A program made the translations under genes and the position numbers. A stretch of DNA of 64,000 nucleotides from Kitasatospora sp. NBC_00240 (GTDB lineage: Bacteria > Actinomycetota > Actinomycetes > Streptomycetales > Streptomycetaceae): contig NZ_JAPEMU010000001.1 in assembly GCF_026342405.1 (NCBI RefSeq), positions 3,720,001 through 3,784,000 on the forward strand, in the 5' to 3' direction. A model generated the notes under the pieces. It worked only from the letters and a program-made list of their open reading frames with translations. It was not told the DNA's origin and made no database searches. Shown here one piece after another: positions 49,402 through 57,279 of this stretch. Every line of letters starts with the position of its first letter. The stretch's first letter is position 1.

Positions 49402-50190
49402 ATGTTCAGGCCGGACTGGAACCGACGGACGTGCTCACGGCGCGGGCACATCACCTACGCGCCCACCGAACCCGAGCTGCGCCGGCGCCTGCACACCGCC
49501 ACCGCGGTCGGCGACGCCTGGCGCTGCCTGCGCTGCGGCGACTTCGCGCTCGGCGAGCCGCACGGCTCCGGGCCCGCCGACGAGGCCCCGCTCGTCCCCC
49601 GCGGCAAGGCGCTGCGCGACCTCTTCATCCTGCGCTTCCTCGCGGTCGAGCGGTTCCTGCGCGGACTGCTGATCGTGCTCGCCGCCTGGGCGGTGTGGAA
49701 GTTCTCCAACAGCCAGGACTCGATGCGCCGGCTGTTCGACGAGAACCTGACCGTCTTCCGGCCGGTCACCGACCACTTCCACTGGGACCTCGAACACTCC
49801 CCGGTGGTCGACACCATCCGCAAGACCTTCGACTACGAGCACAAGACCCTGCTGGTGGTGGCCCTCGCCCTGGTCGTCTACGCCCTGGTGGAGATCGTCG
49901 AGGCGGTCGGTCTCTGGCTGGGCCGGCGCTGGGCCGAGTACCTCACGGTGGTGGCCACCGCCGCCTTCCTGCCGCTGGAGGTGTACGAGCTCACCGAGCA
50001 CGTCTCCGCGCTGAAGGTCGGCACGCTGCTGCTGAACATCCTCGCGGTGCTCTGGATCCTGCTCTCCAAGCGGCTGTTCGGGCTGCGCGGAGGCGTGGTG
50101 GCGTTCGAGGCGGAGCGGCACTCGGCCTCGCTGCTGGAGGTCGAGCAGGCGGCCGGGACGGTCCCCGGCGCGGCGACGGCCGCCGTCTGA
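49402..50190 (+). CDS. DUF2127 family membrane protein
   Basis: This 262-residue protein starts at ATG 49402. The ribosome site (GGGGGA) is 10-14 bases upstream. An N-terminal cytoplasmic part has RRTCSRRGH and a CLRCGDF knuckle that may bind zinc with the upstream Cys/His. Four membrane helices follow (about residues 85-100, 150-173, 180-197 and 206-226). DUF2127 proteins are uncharacterised. The aromatic, charged periplasmic loop between the first two helices (FRPVTDHFHWDLEHSPVVD) is unusually long. No operon partner is evident. Confidence 0.87.
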   Translation: MFRPDWNRRTCSRRGHITYAPTEPELRRRLHTATAVGDAWRCLRCGDFALGEPHGSGPADEAPLVPRGKALRDLFILRFLAVERFLRGLLIVLAAWAVWKFSNSQDSMRRLFDENLTVFRPVTDHFHWDLEHSPVVDTIRKTFDYEHKTLLVVALALVVYALVEIVEAVGLWLGRRWAEYLTVVATAAFLPLEVYELTEHVSALKVGTLLLNILAVLWILLSKRLFGLRGGVVAFEAERHSASLLEVEQAAGTVPGAATAAV

Positions 50191-50271
50191 GCCGGGGCGC
50201 CGGGGGCGCCGTTTTGTCGCAGCTGGGTACCAGAACGCCCGGCCCACTCCCACGGGAGTGCCCCCGCCCGC

Positions 50272-50277
50272 TACATT
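50272..50277 (+). promoter_or_regulatory. -10 element TACATT, possible leaderless AIM24 transcript
   Basis: TACATT ends six bases before the GTG start of the first AIM24 gene, and no Shine-Dalgarno sequence is present. The three-gene operon may therefore start with a leaderless message. The -35 region is not clear. Confidence 0.4.
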
Positions 50278-50283
50278 CAGCCG

Positions 50284-50922
50284 GTGGCACAGTTTCGACT
50301 CCAAGGATCCAAGGTGCTCGCCGTCGACATGACGGGCGACGCCGTCAAGGCCAAGAACGGCTCGATGGTCGCTTACACCGGCCAGATCGCCTTCAAAAAA
50401 CTGTCCGGTGGCGGTGACGGCCTTCGTGGCATGGTCACCCGCAGGCTGACCGGTGAGCAGATGGTGGTCATGGAGGCGAAGGGGCAGGGCACCTGCTACT
50501 TCGCCGACGCGGCCACCGAGATCAATCTGGTGCGGTTGAACGGCGAGACGCTCTACGTCGAGTCGGACAACCTGCTGTGCACCGAGGCGACCCTGCACAC
50601 CGGTACCAGCTTCACCGGCCTCAACGGAATCTCGTCCGGCAACGGCCTGTTCACCACCAAGGTCGAGGGGCACGGCTGGGCTGCCGTGACCTCCAAGGGT
50701 CCGGCGATCATCCTGCGCGTCTCCCAGGGGATGCCGCTGCGGGTCGACCCGGGTGCGTACGTCGCGCACACCGGCAATCTCAACCGGAGCCTGAAGTCCG
50801 GCGCGGGCTGGACCACGCTGATGGGCGAGGGCGGCGGCGAGGCCGTGCAGGTGGAGTTCGCCGGCGACGGCCTGGTCTACGTCCAGCCGTCCGAGAAGCT
50901 GACCGTCGGGGGTGACGTCTGA
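50284..50922 (+). CDS. AIM24 family protein, copy 1
   Basis: This 212-residue AIM24 (PF01987) protein is an all-beta, TRAP-like fold related to mitochondrial AIM24. It begins at GTG 50284 with MAQFRLQGSKVLAVDMTGDAVKAK and includes GNGLFTTKVEGHGWAAV and the C-terminal GLVYVQPSEKL, the family end motif. There is no signal peptide or membrane span. It overlaps copy 2 by TGATG. Bacterial AIM24 proteins have no established function. Links to stress and tellurite-type operons are reported only loosely. Confidence 0.9.
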   Translation: MAQFRLQGSKVLAVDMTGDAVKAKNGSMVAYTGQIAFKKLSGGGDGLRGMVTRRLTGEQMVVMEAKGQGTCYFADAATEINLVRLNGETLYVESDNLLCTEATLHTGTSFTGLNGISSGNGLFTTKVEGHGWAAVTSKGPAIILRVSQGMPLRVDPGAYVAHTGNLNRSLKSGAGWTTLMGEGGGEAVQVEFAGDGLVYVQPSEKLTVGGDV

Positions 50923-51572
50923 TGCCGTTCACGAAGATCAACAACAAGATGGTCGAGGCACAGATGGTGCCCGGCCAGCGGGTCTTCAGCCAGCGCGGCG
51001 CGATGCTCGCCTACCGGGGCGAGGTCACCTTCACCCCGAACCTCACCGGCGGCCAGGGCGGCGTGATGTCGATGATCGGGCGCCGGGTGGCCAACGAGGA
51101 CACCCCGCTGATGACGGTCGAGGGCCACGGCAGCGTGATGTTCGGCCACGGCGGCCACAACATCCACGTGATCGACCTGACCGGCGACACCCTCTACGTG
51201 GAGGCGGACCGCCTGCTGGCCTTCGAGGGCTCGCTCCAGCAGTCCACCATGTTCATGGGCCAGCAGGGCGGGGTGATGGGCATGGTCCGCGGCCAGGTCA
51301 CCGGCCAGGGCCTGTTCACCACCAAGCTGGACGGCCGCGGCTCGGTCGCCGTGATGGCGCACGGCGGCGTCATCGAGCTGCCGATCACCCCCAACCAGCC
51401 CGTCCACGTCGACCCGCAGGCGTACGTCGCGCACCGCGGCGACGTCCGCAACAAGCTGTCCACCGCGCTGGGCTGGCGCGACATGGTCGGACGCGGCTCG
51501 GGCGAGGCGTTCCAGCTGGAGCTGTCCGGCCACGGCATGGTGTACGTGCAGGCGAGCGAGGAGAAGCTCTGA
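50922..51572 (+). CDS. AIM24 family protein, copy 2
   Basis: This second AIM24 protein, 216 residues, starts at the ATG overlapping the stop of copy 1 (TGATG), which implies reinitiation coupling. It shares GQGLFTTKLDGRGSVAVMAHGG and GMVYVQASEEKL with copy 1 and has a methionine/glycine-rich insertion (MFMGQQGGVMGMVRG). It is cytoplasmic by sequence. Tandem duplication followed by divergence is evident from the shared blocks. Confidence 0.9.
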   Translation: MPFTKINNKMVEAQMVPGQRVFSQRGAMLAYRGEVTFTPNLTGGQGGVMSMIGRRVANEDTPLMTVEGHGSVMFGHGGHNIHVIDLTGDTLYVEADRLLAFEGSLQQSTMFMGQQGGVMGMVRGQVTGQGLFTTKLDGRGSVAVMAHGGVIELPITPNQPVHVDPQAYVAHRGDVRNKLSTALGWRDMVGRGSGEAFQLELSGHGMVYVQASEEKL

Positions 51573-52645
51573 TGTCCTACCCTCCCCAGCAGCCGCCGTA
51601 CGGCCAGCCCGACCCGTACGGGCAGTCGCCCTACGGCCAGCCGACCCAGCCCGGGTACAACGCGCCGCCCCCGCAGGGCTACCCGCAGCAGGGCTACCCG
51701 CCGCCGCCCCCGCAGGGGTACCCCCCGCCGCCGCCCCAGGGCTACCCGCAGCAGGGCTACCCGCCCCAGCACCCGCAGCAGCCCCAGCAGAACTACGCGC
51801 AGGAGCAGTTCGGCGGGGCCCAGGCACCGCTGCCGAAGGGGCAGGACGGCTCCGGCCCGGTGGTGCACGACGTGCACAGCCTGCCGGCCAACGACAACGT
51901 CAACCCGTACGCCTTCTCGGTCGACCTGAACGGGTCGTACTTCCTGCAGAAGGGCAAGATGATCGCCTACTACGGCGACATCAACTTCAAGGGCGTCGGC
52001 GCGGGCGCGGTCGACCGGATGCTCGGGCGGCACTTCAACTCGCCGCTGCACGCCTCGGACTGGGTGGTCGCCGAGGGCCGCGGCAAGATGCTGCTGGCCG
52101 ACCGGGCCTTCGACCTCAACTCGTACGACCTGGAGAACGGCAACCTCACCGTCCGCTCCGGCAACCTGCTGGCCTTCGAGCCGACGCTGCAGCTGAAGCA
52201 GTCGATCATCCCGGGCTTCCTGACCCTGATCGGCAGCGGCAAGTTCGTGGCCGCCTCCAACGGGCCGGTGCACTTCGTCGAGCCGCCGATCCGGGTCGAC
52301 CCGCAGGCGCTGGTGGGCTGGGCGGACTGCCCGGCGCCGTGCCACCACTACGACGAGGCCTACATGCACGGGCTGATCGGCGGCCTGCGCCGGCTGACCG
52401 GCCTGGGCGGGGCGTCCGGCGAGGAGCACCAGTTCGAGTTCATCGGCGCCGGCCAGGTGCTGCTGCAGTCCTCCGAGACGCTGATGGCGGACCGCTCGGT
52501 GGGCCAGGTGCACGCGGAGGCGGGTGTCCCGATGGGCGGGGTGCCGCAGCAGCCGGGCGGTCACGCCGGCGGGCAGCAGCTGCCGAACGTGAACATCCCG
52601 GGCCTCGGTAACCTGGGTGACCTCGGACGACGGTTCGGTCTCTAA
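51572..52645 (+). CDS. AIM24 family protein, copy 3, with GYPQQ-rich N-terminus
   Basis: This 357-residue third copy starts at the ATG overlapping the stop of copy 2. Residues 1-85 are a Pro/Gln/Gly/Tyr-rich repeat region (PPQGYPQQGYPPPP units), disordered and possibly phase-separating. The AIM24 domain spans about 95-320. It contains WADCPAPCHHYDEAYMHG, a Cys/His cluster that the other two copies lack and that could bind metal. The C-terminal tail is Gly/Gln-rich. The combination suggests the three proteins form a hetero-oligomer with this subunit as the specialised one (inference). Confidence 0.9.
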   Translation: MSYPPQQPPYGQPDPYGQSPYGQPTQPGYNAPPPQGYPQQGYPPPPPQGYPPPPPQGYPQQGYPPQHPQQPQQNYAQEQFGGAQAPLPKGQDGSGPVVHDVHSLPANDNVNPYAFSVDLNGSYFLQKGKMIAYYGDINFKGVGAGAVDRMLGRHFNSPLHASDWVVAEGRGKMLLADRAFDLNSYDLENGNLTVRSGNLLAFEPTLQLKQSIIPGFLTLIGSGKFVAASNGPVHFVEPPIRVDPQALVGWADCPAPCHHYDEAYMHGLIGGLRRLTGLGGASGEEHQFEFIGAGQVLLQSSETLMADRSVGQVHAEAGVPMGGVPQQPGGHAGGQQLPNVNIPGLGNLGDLGRRFGL

Positions 52646-52678
52646 TTTTGTACAACATTTAACCAATCGGGCTATGCT
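52645..52678 (+). promoter_or_regulatory. Promoter/operator of the MarR gene
   Basis: A near-palindrome ATTTTGTACAACAT (52645-52658, core TTGTACAA) begins at the last base of the AIM24 stop codon. TATGCT (52673-52678) is a good -10 element ending six bases before the ATG at 52685, with no ribosome site between. This suggests a leaderless, autoregulated marR transcript. Confidence 0.55.
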
Positions 52679-52684
52679 GTCCCC

Positions 52685-53209
52685 ATGGACACGCAGACCC
52701 CTCATGCCGCCGACGTCTCCTCCTCGCCTTCCTCCAGCGCCGAGGAGGAGACGCCCTGGCTCACCGCCCGGGAGCAGCGGCTCTGGCGTGCCCACCTCGA
52801 GGTCAGCAAGCTGCTCGACTACCAGCTCGGCCGCGAGCTCCAGCCGCACGGCATGGCGATCAACGACTACGAGATCCTGGTCGTGCTCTCCGAGGCCCCC
52901 GAGCGGCGGATGCGGATGACCGACCTCGCCACCGCCACCCTGCAGTCCAAGAGCCGCCTCTCGCACCAGATCACCCGGATGGAGACGGCCGGCCTGGTGC
53001 TGCGCCAGGAGTGTCCGGGCGACCGCCGCGGCCTCTACGCCCACCTCACCGAACCGGGCTGGGAGACCATGCAGAAGGTCGCCCCCGACCACGTCCGGAG
53101 CGTCCGCCGGCACTTCATCGACCACTTCTCCCCCGAGCAGCTCGACGCCATGTACGCCGCGCTGGGCCCGGTCGCCGAACACCTGCGCGACCTGCGCGGA
53201 CGGGCCTGA
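52685..53209 (+). CDS. MarR-family transcriptional regulator
   Basis: This 174-residue MarR protein has a Ser/acidic N-terminal tail of about 20 residues, then the dimer helix (REQRLWRAHLEVSKLLDYQLGREL), the recognition part TDLATATLQSKSRLSHQITRMETAGLV and the wing QECPGDRRGLYAHLTEPG. The cysteine in the wing (QECPGD) could be redox-sensitive, as in OhrR-like members. The start follows a -10 element by six bases and lacks a Shine-Dalgarno sequence. A TTGTACAA palindrome upstream is a plausible autoregulatory site. Confidence 0.92.
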   Translation: MDTQTPHAADVSSSPSSSAEEETPWLTAREQRLWRAHLEVSKLLDYQLGRELQPHGMAINDYEILVVLSEAPERRMRMTDLATATLQSKSRLSHQITRMETAGLVLRQECPGDRRGLYAHLTEPGWETMQKVAPDHVRSVRRHFIDHFSPEQLDAMYAALGPVAEHLRDLRGRA

Positions 53210-53584
53210 CCCTCCTCGCGGGGCCGGGCCGGTGGGTCAGGGCAGCCGCGTCGCGGGCGTCGCGCTCGCGCGGTTCGGCGAAGACCCGCTCGGACGGCTC
53301 GAACCGCCGCGAGACCGACCCGGTACAGATGCGCCGACGCCTCCAGCCGCCTGCGCCAGCTCACCCAGTCGGCGCGAGCACCGTGGTCCCCGTCAGGCGC
53401 ATGGCCTCCCCAGGGACCGCGTCGTCCACGTCCACCTCGATCATCCCCACTGCGGCACCTCCGCCGTCGATGTGACAAGCCCTCCACATCGCCCACGATG
53501 CCGGGGCACTGCGCCGGGAACGAGGTGATCGGGACACCGCGAGGCGGCCGGGTGCGCGCACCGAGCCGGCCGCCCGGGCCTCGG
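53210..53584. other. Intergenic region between marR and meaB
   Basis: 375 bp without a supported gene. Its base composition is slightly less biased than coding DNA. A short minus-strand frame at 53361-53561 reads partly protein-like (DVDDAVPGEAMRLTG) but has no ribosome site and shifts frame near 53365, so at most it is a gene remnant. Confidence 0.5.
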
Positions 53585-54541
53585 TCAGGCCCCGGTGAGG
53601 CCCGCGACCAGCTGGTCGGCGGCGCCGTACGGATCCAGCTCGCCGGCCGCGACCCGCTCCGCCAGCGCGTCCAGGTGGCGGTCCCCGTGCAGATCCCCGA
53701 TCCGGGCCCGCAGGGCGGTCAGGGCGATCGCCTCGATCTCGTCGGAGGCCCGGCGGCGCCGGCGGGCCGCCAGTTCGCCGTGCTCCTCCAGCCAGGCGCG
53801 GTGCTTCTCCAGCGCCTCGACCACCTCGTCCACGCCCTCGCCGCGGGCCGCCACCGTCTTGAGGATCGGCGGCCGCCAGGCGCCCGGCTCGCGGGTCTCG
53901 CCGAGACCCAGCATGTGGTTGAGCTCGCGGGCGGTGGCGTCCGCGCCGTCCCGGTCGGCCTTGTTCACCACGAAGAGGTCGCCGATCTCCAGGATCCCGG
54001 CCTTGGCCGCCTGGATGCCGTCGCCCATCCCCGGGGCCAGCAGCACGACGGTGGTGTCCGCCTGGGCGGCGATCTCCACCTCGGACTGGCCGACACCGAC
54101 GGTCTCGACCAGGATCACCTCGCAGCCGGCCGCGTCCAGCACCCGCAGGGCCTGCGGGGCCGTCCAGGAGAGTCCGCCGAGGTGGCCGCGGGTGGCCATC
54201 GAGCGGATGAACACCTCCGGGTCGGTGGCATGGTCCTGCATCCGGACCCGGTCGCCGAGCAGCGCGCCGCCGGAGAACGGCGAGGACGGGTCGACGGCCA
54301 GCACCCCGACCCGCTTGCCGAGCCGGCGGTACGCCGAGACCAGGGCCGAGGTCGAGGTGGACTTGCCGACGCCCGGCGAGCCGGTCAGCCCGACCGTGAA
54401 GGCCTGTCCGGTGTACGGCGCGAGGGCGGCCATCACCTCGCGCAGCTCCGGGGCGCCGTTCTCGACCAGCGAGATCAGCCGGGCCACCGCGCGCGGGCGG
54501 CCCGCCCGGGCCTGCTCGACCAGTGTCGGCACATCGACCAT
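53585..54541 (-). CDS. meaB: MeaB GTPase, mutase-associated chaperone
   Basis: MeaB is a G3E GTPase that loads and protects coenzyme B12 on methylmalonyl- or isobutyryl-CoA mutases. It has 318 residues with Walker A GSPGVGKS (54-61), base-recognition NKAD (in FVVNKADRDGAD) and the switch region VILVETVGVGQSE. GAGGAG lies 8 bases before the ATG. The gene follows the acetyltransferase gene on the same strand, but a strong hairpin (54588) separates them. It is the expected helper for the IcmA and methylmalonyl-CoA enzymes. Confidence 0.96.
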   Translation of the reverse strand: MVDVPTLVEQARAGRPRAVARLISLVENGAPELREVMAALAPYTGQAFTVGLTGSPGVGKSTSTSALVSAYRRLGKRVGVLAVDPSSPFSGGALLGDRVRMQDHATDPEVFIRSMATRGHLGGLSWTAPQALRVLDAAGCEVILVETVGVGQSEVEIAAQADTTVVLLAPGMGDGIQAAKAGILEIGDLFVVNKADRDGADATARELNHMLGLGETREPGAWRPPILKTVAARGEGVDEVVEALEKHRAWLEEHGELAARRRRRASDEIEAIALTALRARIGDLHGDRHLDALAERVAAGELDPYGAADQLVAGLTGA

Positions 54542-54587
54542 CAGGGCACTCCTCGATCGGGCTGCGGTTCTCGCCGCCGAAGACGGG

Positions 54588-54653
54588 TGGGCTGCGAACC
54601 GCTGCCGCCCCGCGCCGGTGGGCGCTTCGGGCGGGCTCGCGGTTCGCAGCCCA
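54588..54653 (-). terminator. Large inverted repeat between the acetyltransferase and meaB
   Basis: The perfect 15-bp arms TGGGCTGCGAACCGC / GCGGTTCGCAGCCCA enclose a 36-base GC-rich loop, 28 bp after the acetyltransferase stop. It probably ends that transcript and isolates meaB. Confidence 0.75.
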
Positions 54654-54680
54654 GAGGCTACGTCAGACTCCGGCGACCCG

Positions 54681-55889
54681 TCAGGCCTTCGGGCCCTGGC
54701 CGGCGGGGACCCGGACGATCAGGGCGTCGCCCTGGCCGCCGCCGCCGCACAGCGCGGCCGCGCCGGTGCCGCCGCCGCGCCGCTGCAGCTCCAGTGCCAG
54801 GTGCAGCACCACCCGGGCGCCGGACATGCCGATCGGGTGGCCGAGCGCGATGGCGCCACCGTTGACGTTGACCTTCTCCTCGGTGACGCCGAGGTCCTTC
54901 ATCGACTGGTGCGCGACCGCGGCGAAGGCCTCGTTGATCTCGATCAGGTCGAGGTCGGCGACCTCGATGCCCTCCTTGGCGACCGCGTGCAGGATCGCGT
55001 TGGACGGCTGCGACTGCAGCGAGTTGTCCGGGCCGGCCACGTTGCCGTGGGCACCGATCTCGGCGATCCAGCTCAGGCCCAGCTCCTCGGCCTTGGCCTT
55101 GCTCATCACGACCACGGCGGCGGCGCCGTCGGAGATCTGCGAGGAGGTGCCGGCGGTGATGGTGCCGTCCTTGACGAAGGCCGGACGCAGCTTGGCCAGG
55201 CTCTCGACGGTGGTCTCGGCGCGGATGCCCTCGTCCTGGCTGAACAGGACCGGCTCGCCCCTGCGCTGCGGGATCTCCACCGGGACGATCTCGGCGTCGA
55301 AGACGCCGTTCTTCTGGGCGGCCGCGGCACGCTGGTGCGAGCGGGCGGCGATCTCGTCCTGGACGTCGCGCGGGATGCCGAGGCGGGTGTTGTGCTTCTC
55401 GGTCGACTCGCCCATCGGGATGTTCTCGAAAGCGTCGGTCAGGCCGTCGTGGGCCATCGCGTCGAGCATCTCGATCGCGCCGTACTTGTAGCCCTCACGG
55501 GACTTCGGCAGCACGTGCGGGGCGTTGGTCATGGACTCCTGGCCGCCGGCCACCACGATGTCGAACTCGCCGGCGCGGATCAGCTGGTCGGCGAGCGCGA
55601 TGGCGTCGAGACCGGAGAGGCAGACCTTGTTGATGGTCAGCGCCGGGACGTTCATCGGGATGCCGGCCTTGACGGCGGCCTGGCGGGCGGGGATCTGGCC
55701 GGCGCCGGCCTGCAGCACCTGGCCCATGATCACGTACTGGACCTGCTCACCGGTGATGCCGGCCCGCTCCACGGCGGCCTTGATCGCGAAGCCGCCGAGG
55801 TCGGCGCCCGAGAAGCCCTTGAGCGAGCCGAGCAGCCGGCCCATCGGGGTGCGTGCGCCTGCGACGATCACAGAGGTGGTGTTGGTCAT
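54681..55889 (-). CDS. Acetyl-CoA C-acetyltransferase (thiolase)
   Basis: This biosynthetic-type thiolase has 402 residues and condenses two acetyl-CoA to acetoacetyl-CoA or runs in reverse. The ATG at 55889 follows AAGGGG. Nucleophile Cys90 lies in NKVCLSGL, the catalytic histidine in [10 protein letters not shown] and the second cysteine in [11 protein letters not shown]. All are intact. It is divergent from mce and precedes meaB, a set seen together in streptomycete propionate/acyl-CoA metabolism. Confidence 0.96.
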   Translation of the reverse strand: MTNTTSVIVAGARTPMGRLLGSLKGFSGADLGGFAIKAAVERAGITGEQVQYVIMGQVLQAGAGQIPARQAAVKAGIPMNVPALTINKVCLSGLDAIALADQLIRAGEFDIVVAGGQESMTNAPHVLPKSREGYKYGAIEMLDAMAHDGLTDAFENIPMGESTEKHNTRLGIPRDVQDEIAARSHQRAAAAQKNGVFDAEIVPVEIPQRRGEPVLFSQDEGIRAETTVESLAKLRPAFVKDGTITAGTSSQISDGAAAVVVMSKAKAEELGLSWIAEIGAHGNVAGPDNSLQSQPSNAILHAVAKEGIEVADLDLIEINEAFAAVAHQSMKDLGVTEEKVNVNGGAIALGHPIGMSGARVVLHLALELQRRGGGTGAAALCGGGGQGDALIVRVPAGQGPKA

Positions 55890-56198
55890 GGGACGGGCCC
55901 CTTCGCACGTCGTGGCCAGGTGTGAGGATGCGCTCAATGTACTGAGCCGGGAGCCCACCGTCACCGGAGCGGCGGTGTGATCAGGCGCACTGGCACTGTC
56001 CAGTCAACACCGTGTCAGGGAGGTCCGGGTGAATCGGCGCGGACGGCCCGCCCGGGGCCCCCGCCCGGGGGCCACGGCGGGCGGCGGTGCGGATGTGAGC
56101 AGGCTCGCACCGGCCACCCTGGCGTGCGCCGGTCGGATGCGCTGCACTGAGGGCATCCCGTCCGGCGGCCCAGTCCGCCCCAGCCCTGGAGGCCCGAA
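55890..56198. promoter_or_regulatory. Divergent control region thiolase - mce
   Basis: 309 bp between the divergent starts, expected to hold both promoters. An ACTGG-N6-CCAGT inverted repeat (55989-56004) lies about 100 bp upstream of the thiolase start. Nothing else is convincing. Confidence 0.5.
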
Positions 56199-56630
56199 GT
56201 GCTGACCCGCATCGACCACATCGGCATCGCCTGCTTCGATCTCGACAAGACGGTCGAGTTCTACCGCTCCACGTACGGCTTCGAGGTGTTCCACAGCGAG
56301 GTCAACGAGGAGCAGGGGGTGCGCGAGGCGATGCTGAAGATCAACGACACCGGTGACGGCGGCGCGTCCTTCCTGCAGCTGCTGGAGCCCACCCGGGAGG
56401 ACTCCACGGTCGCCAAGTGGCTGGCCAAGAACGGCGAGGGCGTGCACCACATCGCCTTCGGCACCGCCGACGTGGACGGCGACGCGGCCGGGATCCGCGG
56501 CAAGGGCGTGCGGGTGCTGTACGACGAGCCGCGGATCGGCTCGATGGGCTCGCGGATCACGTTCCTGCACCCGAAGGACTGCGGCGGGGTGCTCACCGAG
56601 CTGGTCACCTCGGCCGGCACGGAGCACTGA
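56199..56630 (+). CDS. mce: Methylmalonyl-CoA epimerase
   Basis: Mce interconverts (R)- and (S)-methylmalonyl-CoA, feeding B12-dependent mutases and polyketide extender units. The GTG at 56199 has GGAGG 7 bases upstream and gives 143 residues, the family size. This vicinal-oxygen-chelate fold has metal ligands His7 (RIDHIGIA), a histidine in GVHHIAFG and the C-terminal glutamate in VLTELV. A GC-rich region follows before scy. Confidence 0.96.
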   Translation: MLTRIDHIGIACFDLDKTVEFYRSTYGFEVFHSEVNEEQGVREAMLKINDTGDGGASFLQLLEPTREDSTVAKWLAKNGEGVHHIAFGTADVDGDAAGIRGKGVRVLYDEPRIGSMGSRITFLHPKDCGGVLTELVTSAGTEH

Positions 56631-57279
56631 CCGGGCCGTCGGTCAAGCCCGGCGAAGCATCGGGCGAGCCGTCGAAGAAGGCCCCGGGCGGGGCTCCGTC
56701 CGGGGCCCGGGCGGGGCCCGACAGGTACGCCCGGGGCCCGGCAGGTGCGCGCCGGGGGCCCGCCCCGGGGGTGGTCGGGGCACGATCCGTCCGGACCGTC
56801 CCGCACCGTCCGGACGCCCCCGGACCTGATGTGACCCGCCGGTAATGTCTGGAACCGCCCCGAAAACCCCTACGTGGCCATTCCCCCGAGGTGCGCGACC
56901 ACTACAATGCCCAGGTGCGCGAAGGCCTCGGGGAGGAAGAGGTCCGACGGGCACGGCCGAAAGCGGGTCAGGCCGGTCGAACGCCGGTCTTTCGCGCCGC
57001 CAGGGGAGTCCACAACGCGGGCACGGCTCAACAGTCGCAGTCCGGATCTGTCACCATTCTCCACAAGGCAAGAGTTCGCCCAGGAGTCCACCCGGACGGG
57101 GGAGCGCGGAAACACCGCGTACCACCGGCCAGGACTCCGACCGTGGCGGGCGGTCCCAGCAGGTCAGGGGGCGTCCACCGGCCGCGGATGCAAGGACCAG
57201 CCGCACCGGCTCCCGGACAGTACGGGGACGTCGGACGGCCGGGTCGAGGACGCGACCAGGAGATGGATGGGACCGCGGA
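56631..57279. other. Long intergenic region upstream of scy
   Basis: 649 bp. The first 140 bp (56680-56775) is a run of G/C-rich inverted segments around CCCCGGGCGGGGC and GCCCGCCCCGGGG that likely terminates mce. The remainder is probable promoter and leader for scy. It is open in the scy frame, but the encoded sequence has no coiled-coil or family character, so the gene start is placed at 57280. Confidence 0.6.

Noticed and set aside
51640..51790. Repeated CAGGGCTACCCGCAG-type units mistaken for a CRISPR-like or DNA repeat element
   Set aside because: They are in-frame codons for the Pro/Gln/Gly/Tyr repeats of the third AIM24 protein and lack spacers.
53361..53561. Short minus-strand frame with protein-like stretch
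   Set aside because: No ribosome site, no recognisable domain, and protein-likeness breaks near 53365. At best a remnant.
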